64,000 nt of DNA from Achromobacter agilis (GCF_900496965.1 NZ_UFQB01000004.1:305680-369679), one strand, 5' to 3'; numbered from the stretch's first letter, positions 1 through 8,826 are shown. Program-made: numbers and translations. The notes: generated by a model not told the origin, from the sequence alone.

Positions 1-359
1 GGCCTCTGGCAATGGCCTTGACCACGGTCGGTTGGGGCGCATTCCTGGTGTTTCCGATGGCCCCGACGGCGGTTGCCTACGCCGTAAACCCTGGACAGCG
101 GGCGGCCGTCATCTCTACCATGGTCGGCATCGCCTCGATCGGCGGCGTCATCGCTCCCGCGGTATTCGGTTGGCTGGTCCAGAAGGCCGGGTATATCGCG
201 TCGGACAGCGGCCCGGGCGACCCGGCGTTGCTCGCGCAGGGCCTGAACGGCGCGTTCTCGCTCACCGGCCTGCTGCTGCTCGCCACCGGCCTGGCGGCGA
301 TGACGCTGATCAATCCCGAAAGCACCGCGGCCCGCTTACAGCGGCATGCAATCGAATAA
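1..359 (+). CDS. MFS transporter, C-terminal fragment (5' end outside window)
   Basis: Only the last ~119 codons are present; the reading frame is open from base 3 to the TAA at 357-359. The visible part contains hydrophobic helices separated by short loops, with the Gly-rich run GIASIGGVIAPAVFGWLV followed by a soluble loop and one last helix, as in the final transmembrane segments of major facilitator superfamily transporters. The substrate cannot be told from this piece. The stop overlaps the start of the next gene by 14 bases, so the two are probably co-transcribed. The family call is based on helix pattern only. Confidence 0.6.
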   Translation, partial: PLAMALTTVGWGAFLVFPMAPTAVAYAVNPGQRAAVISTMVGIASIGGVIAPAVFGWLVQKAGYIASDSGPGDPALLAQGLNGAFSLTGLLLLATGLAAMTLINPESTAARLQRHAIE

Positions 360-1239
360 CCCAATGAATGTTCCGACCATGAGCGCTACTCCCTCCTCTG
401 GCCCCGACGCCGACGCCGAATTCCAGTATGTCGCCGGGCAGGCCCGGCCGGCCTTCACGGCCTTGTTCGCGGAATTCGAAGCCCGCAGCGCCGCCGCCGT
501 CCAAACCGAAGACTGCCAGCTCGATCTGGGCTATGGCCCAGGGCCGCGCCAGGCCTTCGATTTTTTCGCCGCTATCGGCCAGCCGCGAGGAACGCTGGTC
601 TACTTCCATGCCGGCTATTGGCAATCGCGCGACAAGGCACCGTTCCGCTTCATCGCGCCGGCGTTCACCCGGCTCGGCCTGAACGTAGCCCTGGTCAACT
701 ATCCGCTCTGTCCCAGCGTGTCGCTGGGCCCACTGGTGGAAGCGGCCAGCGCGGCGATCGGACCGGTCGCCGCGCACGCCCGCGGCAGCGCGCCCGGCCC
801 CTTGCCCATCATATTGTCCGGGCATTCGGCCGGCGGCCACATCGCCATCGAACTGGCCCTGGAAAGGGCAGGCAGGCCGCAGGAAGCAGCCATCGCCGGC
901 GTCCTGGCGCTCAGCGGCGTCTACGACCTCGCGCCGCTGGTCGGCACCTCGTTGAACCGGAACCTGATGCTGGACGGCGCCAGCGCATGCGCGCATTCGC
1001 CGCTGCACCGGCTGAAGCCCGGTTGCCCGCCTGCCCTGTTCGCCGTGGGGCAGGACGAAACGCCCGCCTTCGTCGAGCAGAGCCGCCGCATGTACGAAGG
1101 CTGGCGGCAAGCAGGCAATGAAGCGGAGCTGGAAGTCACGCCCGGCGCCGATCATTTCAGCCTGCTGCAACAGCTCGCGGCAACCGACAGCGCGCTGTAC
1201 CGCCGCGCCACCGGCCTGTTCGACACAGTCCTTGACTGA
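346..1239 (+). CDS. alpha/beta hydrolase, arylformamidase (KynB)-like
   Basis: A 297-residue soluble protein with the layout of the BD-FAE/kynurenine-formamidase branch of the alpha/beta hydrolase fold. HAGYW at residues 88-92 matches the HGGxW oxyanion-hole motif, and GHSAGG at 159-164 places the nucleophile at Ser161. GADHF near residue 268 supplies the likely catalytic His. It overlaps the upstream transporter gene by 14 bases, suggesting one operon in which the transporter may import the substrate. Two further in-frame ATGs lie at 364 and 379; none of the three starts has a convincing ribosome binding site, so the N-terminus is uncertain. The fold is clear, but the substrate (N-formyl-kynurenine, another amide or an ester) is not established. 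Confidence 0.8.
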   Translation: MQSNNPMNVPTMSATPSSGPDADAEFQYVAGQARPAFTALFAEFEARSAAAVQTEDCQLDLGYGPGPRQAFDFFAAIGQPRGTLVYFHAGYWQSRDKAPFRFIAPAFTRLGLNVALVNYPLCPSVSLGPLVEAASAAIGPVAAHARGSAPGPLPIILSGHSAGGHIAIELALERAGRPQEAAIAGVLALSGVYDLAPLVGTSLNRNLMLDGASACAHSPLHRLKPGCPPALFAVGQDETPAFVEQSRRMYEGWRQAGNEAELEVTPGADHFSLLQQLAATDSALYRRATGLFDTVLD

Positions 1240-1250
1240 ACAACCCAGCC

Positions 1251-1877
1251 TTACTTGCTGGCCTTGACGGTCGAATACGAGGCCATCAGGTTGCGGTAGT
1301 CGGGGATATGGTTGGCGAACAGCGTGCCCAGGCCTTCGATGTCATTGCGCCAGTCGCGATGCAATTCGCAAGCCACGCCAAACCAGCTCATCAGTTGCGC
1401 GCCAGCCTGCTCCATGCGGCTCCAGGCGGCATTGCGGGTCACTTCGTTGAAGGTGCCGGAAGCGTCGGTGACGACGAATACGTCAAAGCCTTCTTCCAGC
1501 GCCGACAGCGCAGGAAATGCCACGCACACTTCCGTGACGACGCCCGCGATGATCAGCTGCTTCTTGCCGGTGGCCTTGACCGCCTTGACGAAGTCTTCGT
1601 TGTCCCACGCATTGATGTTGCCGGGACGGGCGATGTAGGGCGCCTTCGGGAATTTGTCCTTCAGTTCCTGCACCAGCGGACCATTGGGTCCGTCTTCAAA
1701 GCTGGTGGTCAGGATGGTTGGCAGCTTGAAATAGTCGGCCAGGTCGGCCAGGGCCAGGACGTTGTTCTTGAACTGGTCGGGCTGGAAATCCCGCACCAGC
1801 GACAGCAGGCCGGTCTGGTGATCGACCAGCAGCACCGCGGCCTGGGTCTTGTCGAGTTTCACATAGGGCTTGGCCAT
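1251..1877 (-). CDS. ycaC: isochorismatase-family hydrolase, YcaC-like
   Basis: A 208-residue cysteine hydrolase. VDHQTG places the family aspartate at residue 19, and VVTEVCVAF places the nucleophile at Cys118, in a stretch that strongly resembles enterobacterial YcaC. The end (HRDWRNDIEGLGTLF) is also typical of YcaC. The physiological substrate of YcaC proteins is unknown; they form octameric rings. The start at 1877 was chosen over an upstream in-frame start because GGAGAA lies 6 bases before it. The gene is divergent from the LysR regulator at 2083, which is therefore its most likely regulator, and it is convergent with the hydrolase at 346-1239. Confidence 0.88.
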   Translation of the reverse strand: MAKPYVKLDKTQAAVLLVDHQTGLLSLVRDFQPDQFKNNVLALADLADYFKLPTILTTSFEDGPNGPLVQELKDKFPKAPYIARPGNINAWDNEDFVKAVKATGKKQLIIAGVVTEVCVAFPALSALEEGFDVFVVTDASGTFNEVTRNAAWSRMEQAGAQLMSWFGVACELHRDWRNDIEGLGTLFANHIPDYRNLMASYSTVKASK

Positions 1878-2001
1878 GAATTTCTCCGGGAATGGGTTGG
1901 ACGCGAACAAGAGTAGTCCAGTCCGGACACGGCGGGGAGCAAGCCGGGTTTCCTTGCGCCGAACACCAGATTCGTCAGCACCGAACGAGAAAGCAGGCCT
2001 T

Positions 2002-2038
2002 GCGCGGACGCGCTCGTCCGCGCCCGCGGCAGTAAACT
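2002..2038 (+). promoter_or_regulatory. perfect 9-bp inverted repeat and -10-like box upstream of LysR gene
   Basis: GCGCGGACG (2002-2010) and CGTCCGCGC (2015-2023) form a perfect dyad with a 4-base spacer. TAAACT (2033-2038) resembles a -10 box for the LysR gene at 2083. The dyad would cover the -35 zone, so it could be an operator; a GC-rich mRNA stem is the alternative if transcription starts further upstream. Confidence 0.35.
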
Positions 2039-2082
2039 AACGGCCTTGTTCGCACGAACGCCGGTCAGCCGAAGGAAGCACC

Positions 2083-3078
2083 ATGCAATGGCGATACGAC
2101 GACATGGAAACCTTCGTACAAGTGGTCCGGTGCGCAGGCGTGACGGGTGCGGCCAAGCACCTCAAACTGACGAAATCCGTGATCAGCAAGCGGGTTCGCG
2201 ACTTCGAACTGGCCCTGGGGCTCCAGCTTTTCCAACGGCTCCCCGGCCGGCTGGAACTTACCGAGGCCGGCGAGGCCCTCTACGATCGCATCGCGCCTCT
2301 GCTGGGCGAACTGCACGAAGCCGTGGAAGACATGGTGCCGAGTAGTGGCGGCTCGCTGCGCGGCCGCCTCCGCATCTCCACGCCCATGTCGTTCGGCATC
2401 CGCTACCTGGGCCCGGTCATCGCCGACTTCGGCCGCCTGCACCCCGATCTCGAAATCGCGGTCGACTACGACGACCGCCCGGTCTCGCTCGCCCACGGCG
2501 GGTACGACGTCGCCGTTCGGATCGGGCACTTGGAGGATTCCTCGCTGAAGACGCGCACGCTTGGAGAATGCAAGCGCCTGATCTGCTGCAGCCCCGACTA
2601 CGCGCAACGCCGCGGGATGCCGGGCAACGTGGCCGGCCTGGCGGAACACGATGCGATCGATTACGCCTTGGTGCACGCCAGGCGCTTTTGGCAATTCGAA
2701 GGGCCGCAGGGGGAACCGGTCACCGTGGCGATGCGGTCCCGGATCCTGGCCAACAATGGAGAAGCCATCCGCGACATGGCCATCGCGGGGCTGGGCATCG
2801 CGTCCCTGCCGGCGTTTCTCGTCGCGGAAGCGATTGGCGACGGGCGCCTCATCGCCATCCCCCTGGAAATGCAGCAGCGCCCATACACCATGGCGGCCCT
2901 GTACCCGAACACCAGGCATGTGCCCGCCAAGGTCCGCACTTTTATCGACCACCTGGTGCGGATGTTCCAGCTGCATGCGCCCGGCGAGTTGCCGGGTCAG
3001 ACGCCCGAATACATGACGCGCCCCGGTACAGGCATCGGCGCTGTCAGGATCGACCCCGACTCGGACTCGGTGATGTAA
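2083..3078 (+). CDS. LysR-family transcriptional regulator
   Basis: A 331-residue LTTR. The N-terminal winged helix-turn-helix spans about residues 5-65 (METFVQVVRCAGVTGAA...LTKSVISKRV), and the substrate-binding effector domain follows from about residue 90. AAGGAAG sits 5 bases before the ATG. It is divergent from the YcaC-like gene. Its last 82 bases overlap, antiparallel, the end of the SMP-30-type gene at 2997-3911. The C-terminal ~35 residues extend beyond the usual LTTR length (about 300). The effector is unknown. Confidence 0.88.
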   Translation: MQWRYDDMETFVQVVRCAGVTGAAKHLKLTKSVISKRVRDFELALGLQLFQRLPGRLELTEAGEALYDRIAPLLGELHEAVEDMVPSSGGSLRGRLRISTPMSFGIRYLGPVIADFGRLHPDLEIAVDYDDRPVSLAHGGYDVAVRIGHLEDSSLKTRTLGECKRLICCSPDYAQRRGMPGNVAGLAEHDAIDYALVHARRFWQFEGPQGEPVTVAMRSRILANNGEAIRDMAIAGLGIASLPAFLVAEAIGDGRLIAIPLEMQQRPYTMAALYPNTRHVPAKVRTFIDHLVRMFQLHAPGELPGQTPEYMTRPGTGIGAVRIDPDSDSVM

Positions 3079-3911
3079 AGCGTCTTGCGGTCCGCCCCCC
3101 CGAACGCAATATTGGTGGTCAAGGCTCCCAGCGGGGAATTGATGCGCAGCATAGGTTCGCCGCGATTGCTGAATAGCCAGACCGCGCCCAGGCCGACATG
3201 CGCTACCGCCAGGTTGCCTTGCTCGTCGATGGCAAGGCCATCTGGCCCGCCTCCGCCGGACATCTGGATGAAGGTGCCGACCTTGGTCACATGGCCGTCG
3301 CGCGTCAGCGGAACGCGCCAGATGGCGTTTGCCCGGGTTACCGCCACGTACAGAACGGACTCGCTCGGATCCAGTACCAGACCGTTTGGGCTGGGTATGT
3401 TGTCCAGCAGGCAATCGACACTGCCATCCGCCCGGCGCCTGAAGACGCGGCCCGTCTGATCATGCCAGCCGGTCAGGCCCTGGTCGGTGAAATACAGATC
3501 GCCGTTGGACGCGAATACCAAGTCGTTCACGGCCTTTAGCCGCTCAAGGTGGACCCGTTCAAGGACAGGCCTTACCTCGCCGGTTTCCGGTTCGAGCTGA
3601 ACGATGCCGCGGGCATAGTCCGCAATGAAAATGCGGCCGTCCCGATGGATTTTGAGGCCATTGGGCTCGCCATCGTAATCGGCAATCAGTTCAAACCGGC
3701 CTTGACCGTCGACCCGAAATACCCGGCCCCAGGGCACGTCCACGCAATACAGGCGGCCCTGGGCATCGAAGGACGGCCCCTCCAGCAGGGAATGCGGCGG
3801 TTGATTGCCGGGCTGATAGCGATGCCACTCGGACGTGCCTTCCGGCTTTCTGAATGCGTCGGGCAGACGAGCAAAGACTTGGGCTTCGATGGCTGGCGGA
3901 ACGGCGTACAT
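2997..3911 (-). CDS. SMP-30/gluconolactonase-family lactonase
   Basis: A 304-residue six-bladed beta-propeller protein of the SMP-30/LRE family. Likely divalent-metal ligands are visible: Glu in LLEGPSF, Asn in VNDLVF and Asp in GGPDGLAID. These enzymes hydrolyse aldono- or aldarolactones in the cytoplasm. It is the last gene of the dctQMP-udh run, 56 bases after udh. It therefore probably opens the lactone made by uronate dehydrogenase. The start at 3911 (MYAVPP) was chosen because the frame upstream shows no family similarity and would run into udh. The 3' end overlaps the convergent LysR gene by 82 bases. The family is firm and the exact lactone is inferred. Confidence 0.85.
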   Translation of the reverse strand: MYAVPPAIEAQVFARLPDAFRKPEGTSEWHRYQPGNQPPHSLLEGPSFDAQGRLYCVDVPWGRVFRVDGQGRFELIADYDGEPNGLKIHRDGRIFIADYARGIVQLEPETGEVRPVLERVHLERLKAVNDLVFASNGDLYFTDQGLTGWHDQTGRVFRRRADGSVDCLLDNIPSPNGLVLDPSESVLYVAVTRANAIWRVPLTRDGHVTKVGTFIQMSGGGGPDGLAIDEQGNLAVAHVGLGAVWLFSNRGEPMLRINSPLGALTTNIAFGGADRKTLYITESESGSILTAPMPVPGRVMYSGV

Positions 3912-3967
3912 GGTTTTCCCGTGGCAACTGGTTATTCGTGGACGGCAACGATCTCGAAACGGAGGCC

Positions 3968-4801
3968 TCAGGAGATCCTGTCGGTTGTGCCGACAAACTC
4001 CAGGGGGCAATAGAAGCCGCCGTGGAACTGGGCGGCTATCGGATCCTCGGGTATGTTCCTGGCCAGGATCTCCGCCGCGAAAACCTCGGAGTCGTCTTGC
4101 GGCTGGTAGCCCAGGAACTTCACATTGGAGTTGTCCCAGCGATTGCGAAGATTGTTCGACACGCCATAGGCCACGGCAAAATGGTACGACTCGTGCTCGA
4201 TGCAGCAACGCGCCAGTTCTGCCATGTCCTTGTGGCTGATCCAGGTCAGCAGTTGCCGGGCCTCGCTAGGATGGTCCGGGGTGCGGAACGTGCCGATCCT
4301 CAGGCACGCGACCGACATGCCGTACTTGTCGGCATACATCCGCCCCAAGGCCTCGCCAAACACCTTCGAAACCCCATAAAGCGAATCGGGCCTGGGCTGC
4401 ACGGTGTTGTCCAGGAATTTTTCCCTTCTGTGATAGCCCACCGCATGGTTCGAACTGGCGAAAATGACGCGGGGCACGTTTTGGCGACGGGCGGCTTCGA
4501 ACACGTTGTAGCAGCCATCGATATTCATTGGAAGGATTTTCTCCCAGGTGTCCACGCCAGGAATCCCGGCAAGGTGGACAACGCAATCGATGCCTTCCAT
4601 GCAGCGCTCTACGGAGCTCATGTCCCGCACGTCGATCGCGCAGATTTCCTCGCCCGCTTGCGCGGGCTCCTGCTCGGCGATATCGGCCAGGCGCAGCAAG
4701 GCGTAGCGGCCGCGCAACTGATCGCGCAGGCATTTGCCTATGTTCCCTGCCGCTCCCGTGATCAGCACCCGCAGGTCTTCAGGCTTTGTGAAGCAAGTCA
4801 T
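3968..4801 (-). CDS. udh: uronate dehydrogenase (NAD-dependent epimerase/SDR fold)
   Basis: A 277-residue extended SDR protein. GAAGNIG at 16-22 is the NAD-binding loop, SSN at 116-118 the substrate-contacting Ser motif, and YGVSK at 142-146 the catalytic Tyr142/Lys146. The RLAD, SSNHAVGY, LYGVSK, RIG and SHKD blocks follow known bacterial uronate dehydrogenases closely. Those enzymes oxidise glucuronate or galacturonate to the aldarolactone with NAD+. The start at 4801 is supported by AGGA about 7 bases upstream. It lies 37 bases after dctP and just before the SMP-30-type lactonase, an order that fits uptake, oxidation and lactone opening. Activity on this protein has not been shown, and a different sugar acid is possible. 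Confidence 0.85.
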   Translation of the reverse strand: MTCFTKPEDLRVLITGAAGNIGKCLRDQLRGRYALLRLADIAEQEPAQAGEEICAIDVRDMSSVERCMEGIDCVVHLAGIPGVDTWEKILPMNIDGCYNVFEAARRQNVPRVIFASSNHAVGYHRREKFLDNTVQPRPDSLYGVSKVFGEALGRMYADKYGMSVACLRIGTFRTPDHPSEARQLLTWISHKDMAELARCCIEHESYHFAVAYGVSNNLRNRWDNSNVKFLGYQPQDDSEVFAAEILARNIPEDPIAAQFHGGFYCPLEFVGTTDRIS

Positions 4802-4838
4802 TGGTCTTCCTGTGTCTTTCCCGAGGCGGGGCAATGGG

Positions 4839-5831
4839 TTATTTCTTGGCGCTGGCCTTGGCGGCAATCACGGCGTCATAGAGCGCCTGGCCATTGGGCG
4901 CTTCGCCGATCAGTTTCTTTACGACCGGCCTTGTCGCCTGCACCAGGGAATCGAGATCGCTCGGGTAGACAATCGCAACGCCCTTCTCCTTCATGGTTAC
5001 CATCCCTTCGTCATAGACCTTCTTGTAATAGTCGCGGGCGTAGGCCATCGCTTCATCGGCCGCTTCCTTGACGATTTTCCGCTCATCGTCGGAAAGGGAA
5101 TCCCAGCGGGTCTTGGACATGACCAACAGCGCTGGGTGAATATTGACATGCGTCATGTTGAAGTACTTGGACACTTCGATGAATTTGTCGGACACGAATT
5201 GGTCGGGCGTGGTCTCGCCGCCATCGATAACCTTCTGCTGCAGCGCCAGGTACAGCTCGGAATACGCCATCGGGGTAGCCTGCGCGCCCAGGGTCTTGTA
5301 GCTTTCAACATATCCCGGCGACTGGATGACGCGGATTTTCATGCCCTTCAGGTCATCGGCAGAATTGATGGCCCGATTCCCGAAAACATTGCGCTCGATG
5401 GCCGAGAACCAGCCCAGACCCACCAGGCCATATTTGGGAAGAATATTCATGAACTTGTCGCCGACAGGGCCGGCGAGAATTTCGTTGGCCTGCTGAACGC
5501 TGTCGAACAGGAAAGGCGTATCGAAAACCAGGAATTCCTTCACCACGTTGTTCAACGCCGGCTGGCCGGTAACGAACAGATCGGTAGCGCCGGCCACGGC
5601 ACCCTGGATCATGGTGAGCTCCCCGCCCAATTGCGAATGCGGGAATACCGTGACAGTGATCTTTCCGTTCGATTTCTCCTTCAGGATATCGGCGAACTTT
5701 TGCGTTCCGACATGGAACGGGCTGTCCGTGGTGAGCGTATGCCCCACGTCCATATTCAATGCATGGGACGGCGCAGAGAACATCAGCGCGCTCAAGGCCC
5801 CGATGCCGATTATTTTCTTGAAAGCCTTCAT
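4839..5831 (-). CDS. dctP: TRAP transporter solute-binding protein, DctP family
   Basis: A 330-residue periplasmic binding protein. Residues 1-24 form a signal peptide ending SAPSHA. The mature part carries the DctP features HSQLGG, a GMKIRV strand whose Arg normally salt-bridges the ligand carboxylate, and PMAYSELY. AGGAGA stands 6 bases before the ATG. It follows dctM after 72 bases and precedes udh, so a uronate or related sugar acid is the likely ligand. That ligand is inferred from context only. Confidence 0.9.
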   Translation of the reverse strand: MKAFKKIIGIGALSALMFSAPSHALNMDVGHTLTTDSPFHVGTQKFADILKEKSNGKITVTVFPHSQLGGELTMIQGAVAGATDLFVTGQPALNNVVKEFLVFDTPFLFDSVQQANEILAGPVGDKFMNILPKYGLVGLGWFSAIERNVFGNRAINSADDLKGMKIRVIQSPGYVESYKTLGAQATPMAYSELYLALQQKVIDGGETTPDQFVSDKFIEVSKYFNMTHVNIHPALLVMSKTRWDSLSDDERKIVKEAADEAMAYARDYYKKVYDEGMVTMKEKGVAIVYPSDLDSLVQATRPVVKKLIGEAPNGQALYDAVIAAKASAKK

Positions 5832-5903
5832 TTTTTGTCTCCTGGATTATTTCTGGATTTATGTTTTTTCGGTTTGCGCCGAGTTTCCACCCGGCGCCGC
5901 TAT

Positions 5904-7175
5904 CTACAGAAACGCCCTGCTGAGGGCGGGAACGTAAGAGATGATCAGGATGTCCACGATCAGCACCGCCAGAAAGATGACCAGGTAGCGGGCCAATTGG
6001 TGCATCTTCAACTGGGCAACCTCACACACCACAAACAGGTTGACCCCTACCGGCGGAGTGACCATGCCAACAGCCAGATTGGTAATGACGATCATGCCGA
6101 AATGGATGGGATCGATTCCGAAACTCATACTGATCGGAGCAAGGATCGGCACGATGATCAGGATCGCGGCCAGCGCTTCGATGAACATGCCAACAACGAA
6201 CAACATGCCGTTCACCAGCAGCAGGAAGGCAAAGGGGCTGGTGGTCACCGATCCGAGCGTGGCGGCCACGCGTTGCGGCACCTGGTTGATCGTCAACAGA
6301 TATGCAAACACGGCGGCAAAGGCAACGATCAGCAAGATGATCGCGGACATCACGGCGGCACGTCCGAAAATGCCGAGCAGGTTCTTGAGCGTGATTTCCT
6401 TGTATACGAACATCCCCAGCGCCAGGCCGTAAAGGACCGCAATACAAGAAGCTTCGGTGGGCGTGAACAGGCCGCCATATATACCGCCCAGGATGATGAC
6501 GGGCATCATCAGGGCCAGCGTCGCGTCGCGCAAGGCCACCAGCACGCCTTTGGTCCAATCCTTCAGGCTCAGCGCGCGAACTTCATCAAAGCCCTTGATG
6601 CTGGCAATCACGCAGACCGTCAGGATCAGCGATACGGCGATCAGGAGCCCCGGGAGAATCCCCGCGATGAACAGCGCCCCGACCGACACGTTGGCCGTCA
6701 GCGCATAGACGATCATCGGAATCGAAGGCGGAATAATGGCTCCCAGCTCACCGGAAGACGCCGCGATCGACGCCGCGAACGATCGTGGATATCCCTTCTT
6801 CTCCATTTCGGGGATCAGCACGGATCCGATGGCGGCGGTGGTCGCGGAGGAAGATCCCGACACCGTGGCGAACAGCAGGGACGTCAATACCGCGACGGCG
6901 CCCAGGCCCCCCCTGATCCAGCCGACAAACGCGTTGGCCAACTGGACCAGCCTGCGCGCGACGCCTCCCGACTGCATGAGATGGCCCGCAAGGATGAAAA
7001 ACGGCACGGCCATCAGGCTGAATGAGTCCAGCGACTGGAAAGCCATCTGCACCACGATCAGCAGCGACCGGTCGCCCGACTGCAGCGCCATGGCCGCAGA
7101 CAGGCCCAGCGCCGTCATGATCGGCGCGCCTATCAGCATGATCAGGAAAAACGACAAGCCAAGAACCAGGATCAT
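5904..7175 (-). CDS. dctM: TRAP transporter large permease, DctM family
   Basis: A 423-residue polytopic inner-membrane protein with about 12-13 hydrophobic segments. It starts with MILVLGLSFFLIMLIG and contains the family motif IPPSIPMIVYA. It is the ion-coupled translocation subunit of a TRAP system. Its ATG overlaps the dctQ stop by 4 bases, which implies translational coupling. It works with DctQ (small membrane subunit) and DctP (ligand capture). Confidence 0.92.
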   Translation of the reverse strand: MILVLGLSFFLIMLIGAPIMTALGLSAAMALQSGDRSLLIVVQMAFQSLDSFSLMAVPFFILAGHLMQSGGVARRLVQLANAFVGWIRGGLGAVAVLTSLLFATVSGSSSATTAAIGSVLIPEMEKKGYPRSFAASIAASSGELGAIIPPSIPMIVYALTANVSVGALFIAGILPGLLIAVSLILTVCVIASIKGFDEVRALSLKDWTKGVLVALRDATLALMMPVIILGGIYGGLFTPTEASCIAVLYGLALGMFVYKEITLKNLLGIFGRAAVMSAIILLIVAFAAVFAYLLTINQVPQRVAATLGSVTTSPFAFLLLVNGMLFVVGMFIEALAAILIIVPILAPISMSFGIDPIHFGMIVITNLAVGMVTPPVGVNLFVVCEVAQLKMHQLARYLVIFLAVLIVDILIISYVPALSRAFL

Positions 7176-7762
7176 AATGCCCCCTCGACACTATTCTTTA
7201 TTTCCATCGCCTCTTCCATTTCCGCCGATTCCCGCTGCGGCGACTCCACGTTCAGCAGTTCCTTGACTGCATTCGTAAGCGTGTTCGCGCACATGAGCAG
7301 GCAGCCGGCAGCCATCAACGAATAGACATAGGCCATCGGCATTTCCATCGCGGGCGACCACTGCTTCAGCCCGAGCTCGATCAATCGGATGGATTTCCAG
7401 ACCAGCAACAGCGCAAGCGCCAAGGTCAGGACATGGGACAACAGCCGCAGCCAGCGGGCAAGACGCTCCGGGACCAAGCTGATGAATACGTCGACGCCGA
7501 TCAGGCGCAGATGATAGGCAGCCACCGCGCCGCCGATGAAGACGCTCCCGACCATCATGTAGCGCGCGATTTCTTCCGCCCATGGCGCGGAAAATGGAAT
7601 ACCGGTGTAGGTATAAAGAAGCCGGGCGAAAACCGAAACCGAAATGGTGACAATCATGCCGAGCAGCAGCAGCCCGGCGCATTTTTCCGCAACGTTGTTG
7701 ACGGAATCCATGGTTCGCTGCACGGCCTGGAACTTCCTGTGGGAGGCAGGGCCTTCGCTCAT
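7172..7762 (-). CDS. dctQ: TRAP transporter small permease, DctQ family
   Basis: A 196-residue protein with four predicted transmembrane helices and the DctQ signature around WAEEIARYMMVGSVF. It is the small membrane subunit that pairs with DctM. A strong GGGGAGG stands 4 bases before the ATG at 7762. It is the first gene of the dctQ-dctM-dctP-udh-lactonase run. The 128 bases separating it from the upstream dehydrogenase gene are AT-rich and could hold a promoter. Confidence 0.88.
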   Translation of the reverse strand: MSEGPASHRKFQAVQRTMDSVNNVAEKCAGLLLLGMIVTISVSVFARLLYTYTGIPFSAPWAEEIARYMMVGSVFIGGAVAAYHLRLIGVDVFISLVPERLARWLRLLSHVLTLALALLLVWKSIRLIELGLKQWSPAMEMPMAYVYSLMAAGCLLMCANTLTNAVKELLNVESPQRESAEMEEAMEIKNSVEGAL

Positions 7763-7890
7763 ACGACCTCCCCGCTTTTTTTGTCTCGCTTCATCAACCC
7801 ACCCCTTTTTGCTTGATAGGAATCTGCGTTGCAGACTTGTCTTATTGGTGTTTTTTTATGGTTGCCGCGTTTGCCTTTGTATAGCCAATT

Positions 7891-8826
7891 TCAGTTATTT
7901 GCCTCTTCATCCGAAAGAATGCGCGCGGCCTTGAGCAGCGCCGTCTCGTATCGCTTCTGTTCGGCTGCCACTTGTTCGGGAGTCCATTGGTAAAACCCGC
8001 GCAACGATGGGGATTTCACGCCGATATTTCCGTTTGCCACCAGTTCGCGCATATAGGCGCTGGGTTCCTGGTCGGTACGCAGGTAGGGATACATCGTCGC
8101 CGCCGCGGCGCAATGGATATCGATCCCGGCCAGATCCTTCTGCAGCAAGGGGCCGGCCGCGATGTACCGGAACCCGAATCCATACCGGACGGCCGCATCC
8201 ACGTCTTCCGGCGACGCGAAATCATCTTCGACCAGCGCGATTGCCTCGCGCATCAGGGCGTGCTGAATCCGGTTGGCAAGAAATCCCGGAATATCGCGCT
8301 TGACCCGGATCGGTTTTTTTCCGACTGCCCGCATGATTGCGCTGACCTGCTCGGCCGTCGATGCGTCCGATACCGCGCTGCAAACCACTTCGACGGCCGG
8401 CACCAGATGGGCTGGCATAAAGAAATGCAGCCCGAGCATGCGGTTTTGTGTCGCCAGGTTTTTCCCGATCTGGCTGATTGGAAAACTCGATGAATTACTG
8501 GTCAACGGCGTTGGCGCCGCGCACAGGGCTTCCAGTTCGGCAAACACCGCCTGTTTGAGTTCGAGATTCTCGAATACGCATTCGATGACAATATCGACAT
8601 CAGCCCAATCGACCTCCGCCAGCGCGCCATAAATGGCCGGCGGGGCGGCGCTGCCGTCAGCACCGAGCGCCCGGGCAGCCGCATCCACTTTTCCAGGGAG
8701 CGCGAGCCGCGCCGACGCATCCGATTCAACCACGTGGACGCTCCACTGCGCCACGTTGAACATGGCGGCCACCGCGCATCCCATTGTTCCGCCGCCCACC
8801 ACAACCACCTTATTGACGCCGCTCAT
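7891..8826 (-). CDS. 3-hydroxyacyl-CoA dehydrogenase-family NAD(H) enzyme (possibly L-gulonate 3-dehydrogenase-like)
   Basis: A 311-residue protein. GGGTMG near residue 11-16 is the Rossmann loop, IECVFENLELK and SNSSSFPIS mark the active-site Ser region, HFFMPAHLVP carries the catalytic His, and the helical C-terminal domain contains GFGFRYIAAGP. The length and the last motif resemble the lambda-crystallin/L-gulonate 3-dehydrogenase branch more than fatty-acid oxidation enzymes. That would suit its position directly upstream of the uronate genes and beside the LysR gene. The specificity is unproven; carnitine or 3-hydroxybutyryl-CoA dehydrogenase are alternatives. Confidence 0.75.
   Translation of the reverse strand: MSGVNKVVVVGGGTMGCAVAAMFNVAQWSVHVVESDASARLALPGKVDAAARALGADGSAAPPAIYGALAEVDWADVDIVIECVFENLELKQAVFAELEALCAAPTPLTSNSSSFPISQIGKNLATQNRMLGLHFFMPAHLVPAVEVVCSAVSDASTAEQVSAIMRAVGKKPIRVKRDIPGFLANRIQHALMREAIALVEDDFASPEDVDAAVRYGFGFRYIAAGPLLQKDLAGIDIHCAAAATMYPYLRTDQEPSAYMRELVANGNIGVKSPSLRGFYQWTPEQVAAEQKRYETALLKAARILSDEEANN

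Noticed and set aside
4734..7025. A 763-codon open frame on the plus strand
   Set aside because: It is antisense to dctP and dctM, with a repetitive Asp/His/Gln-rich product and no motif.
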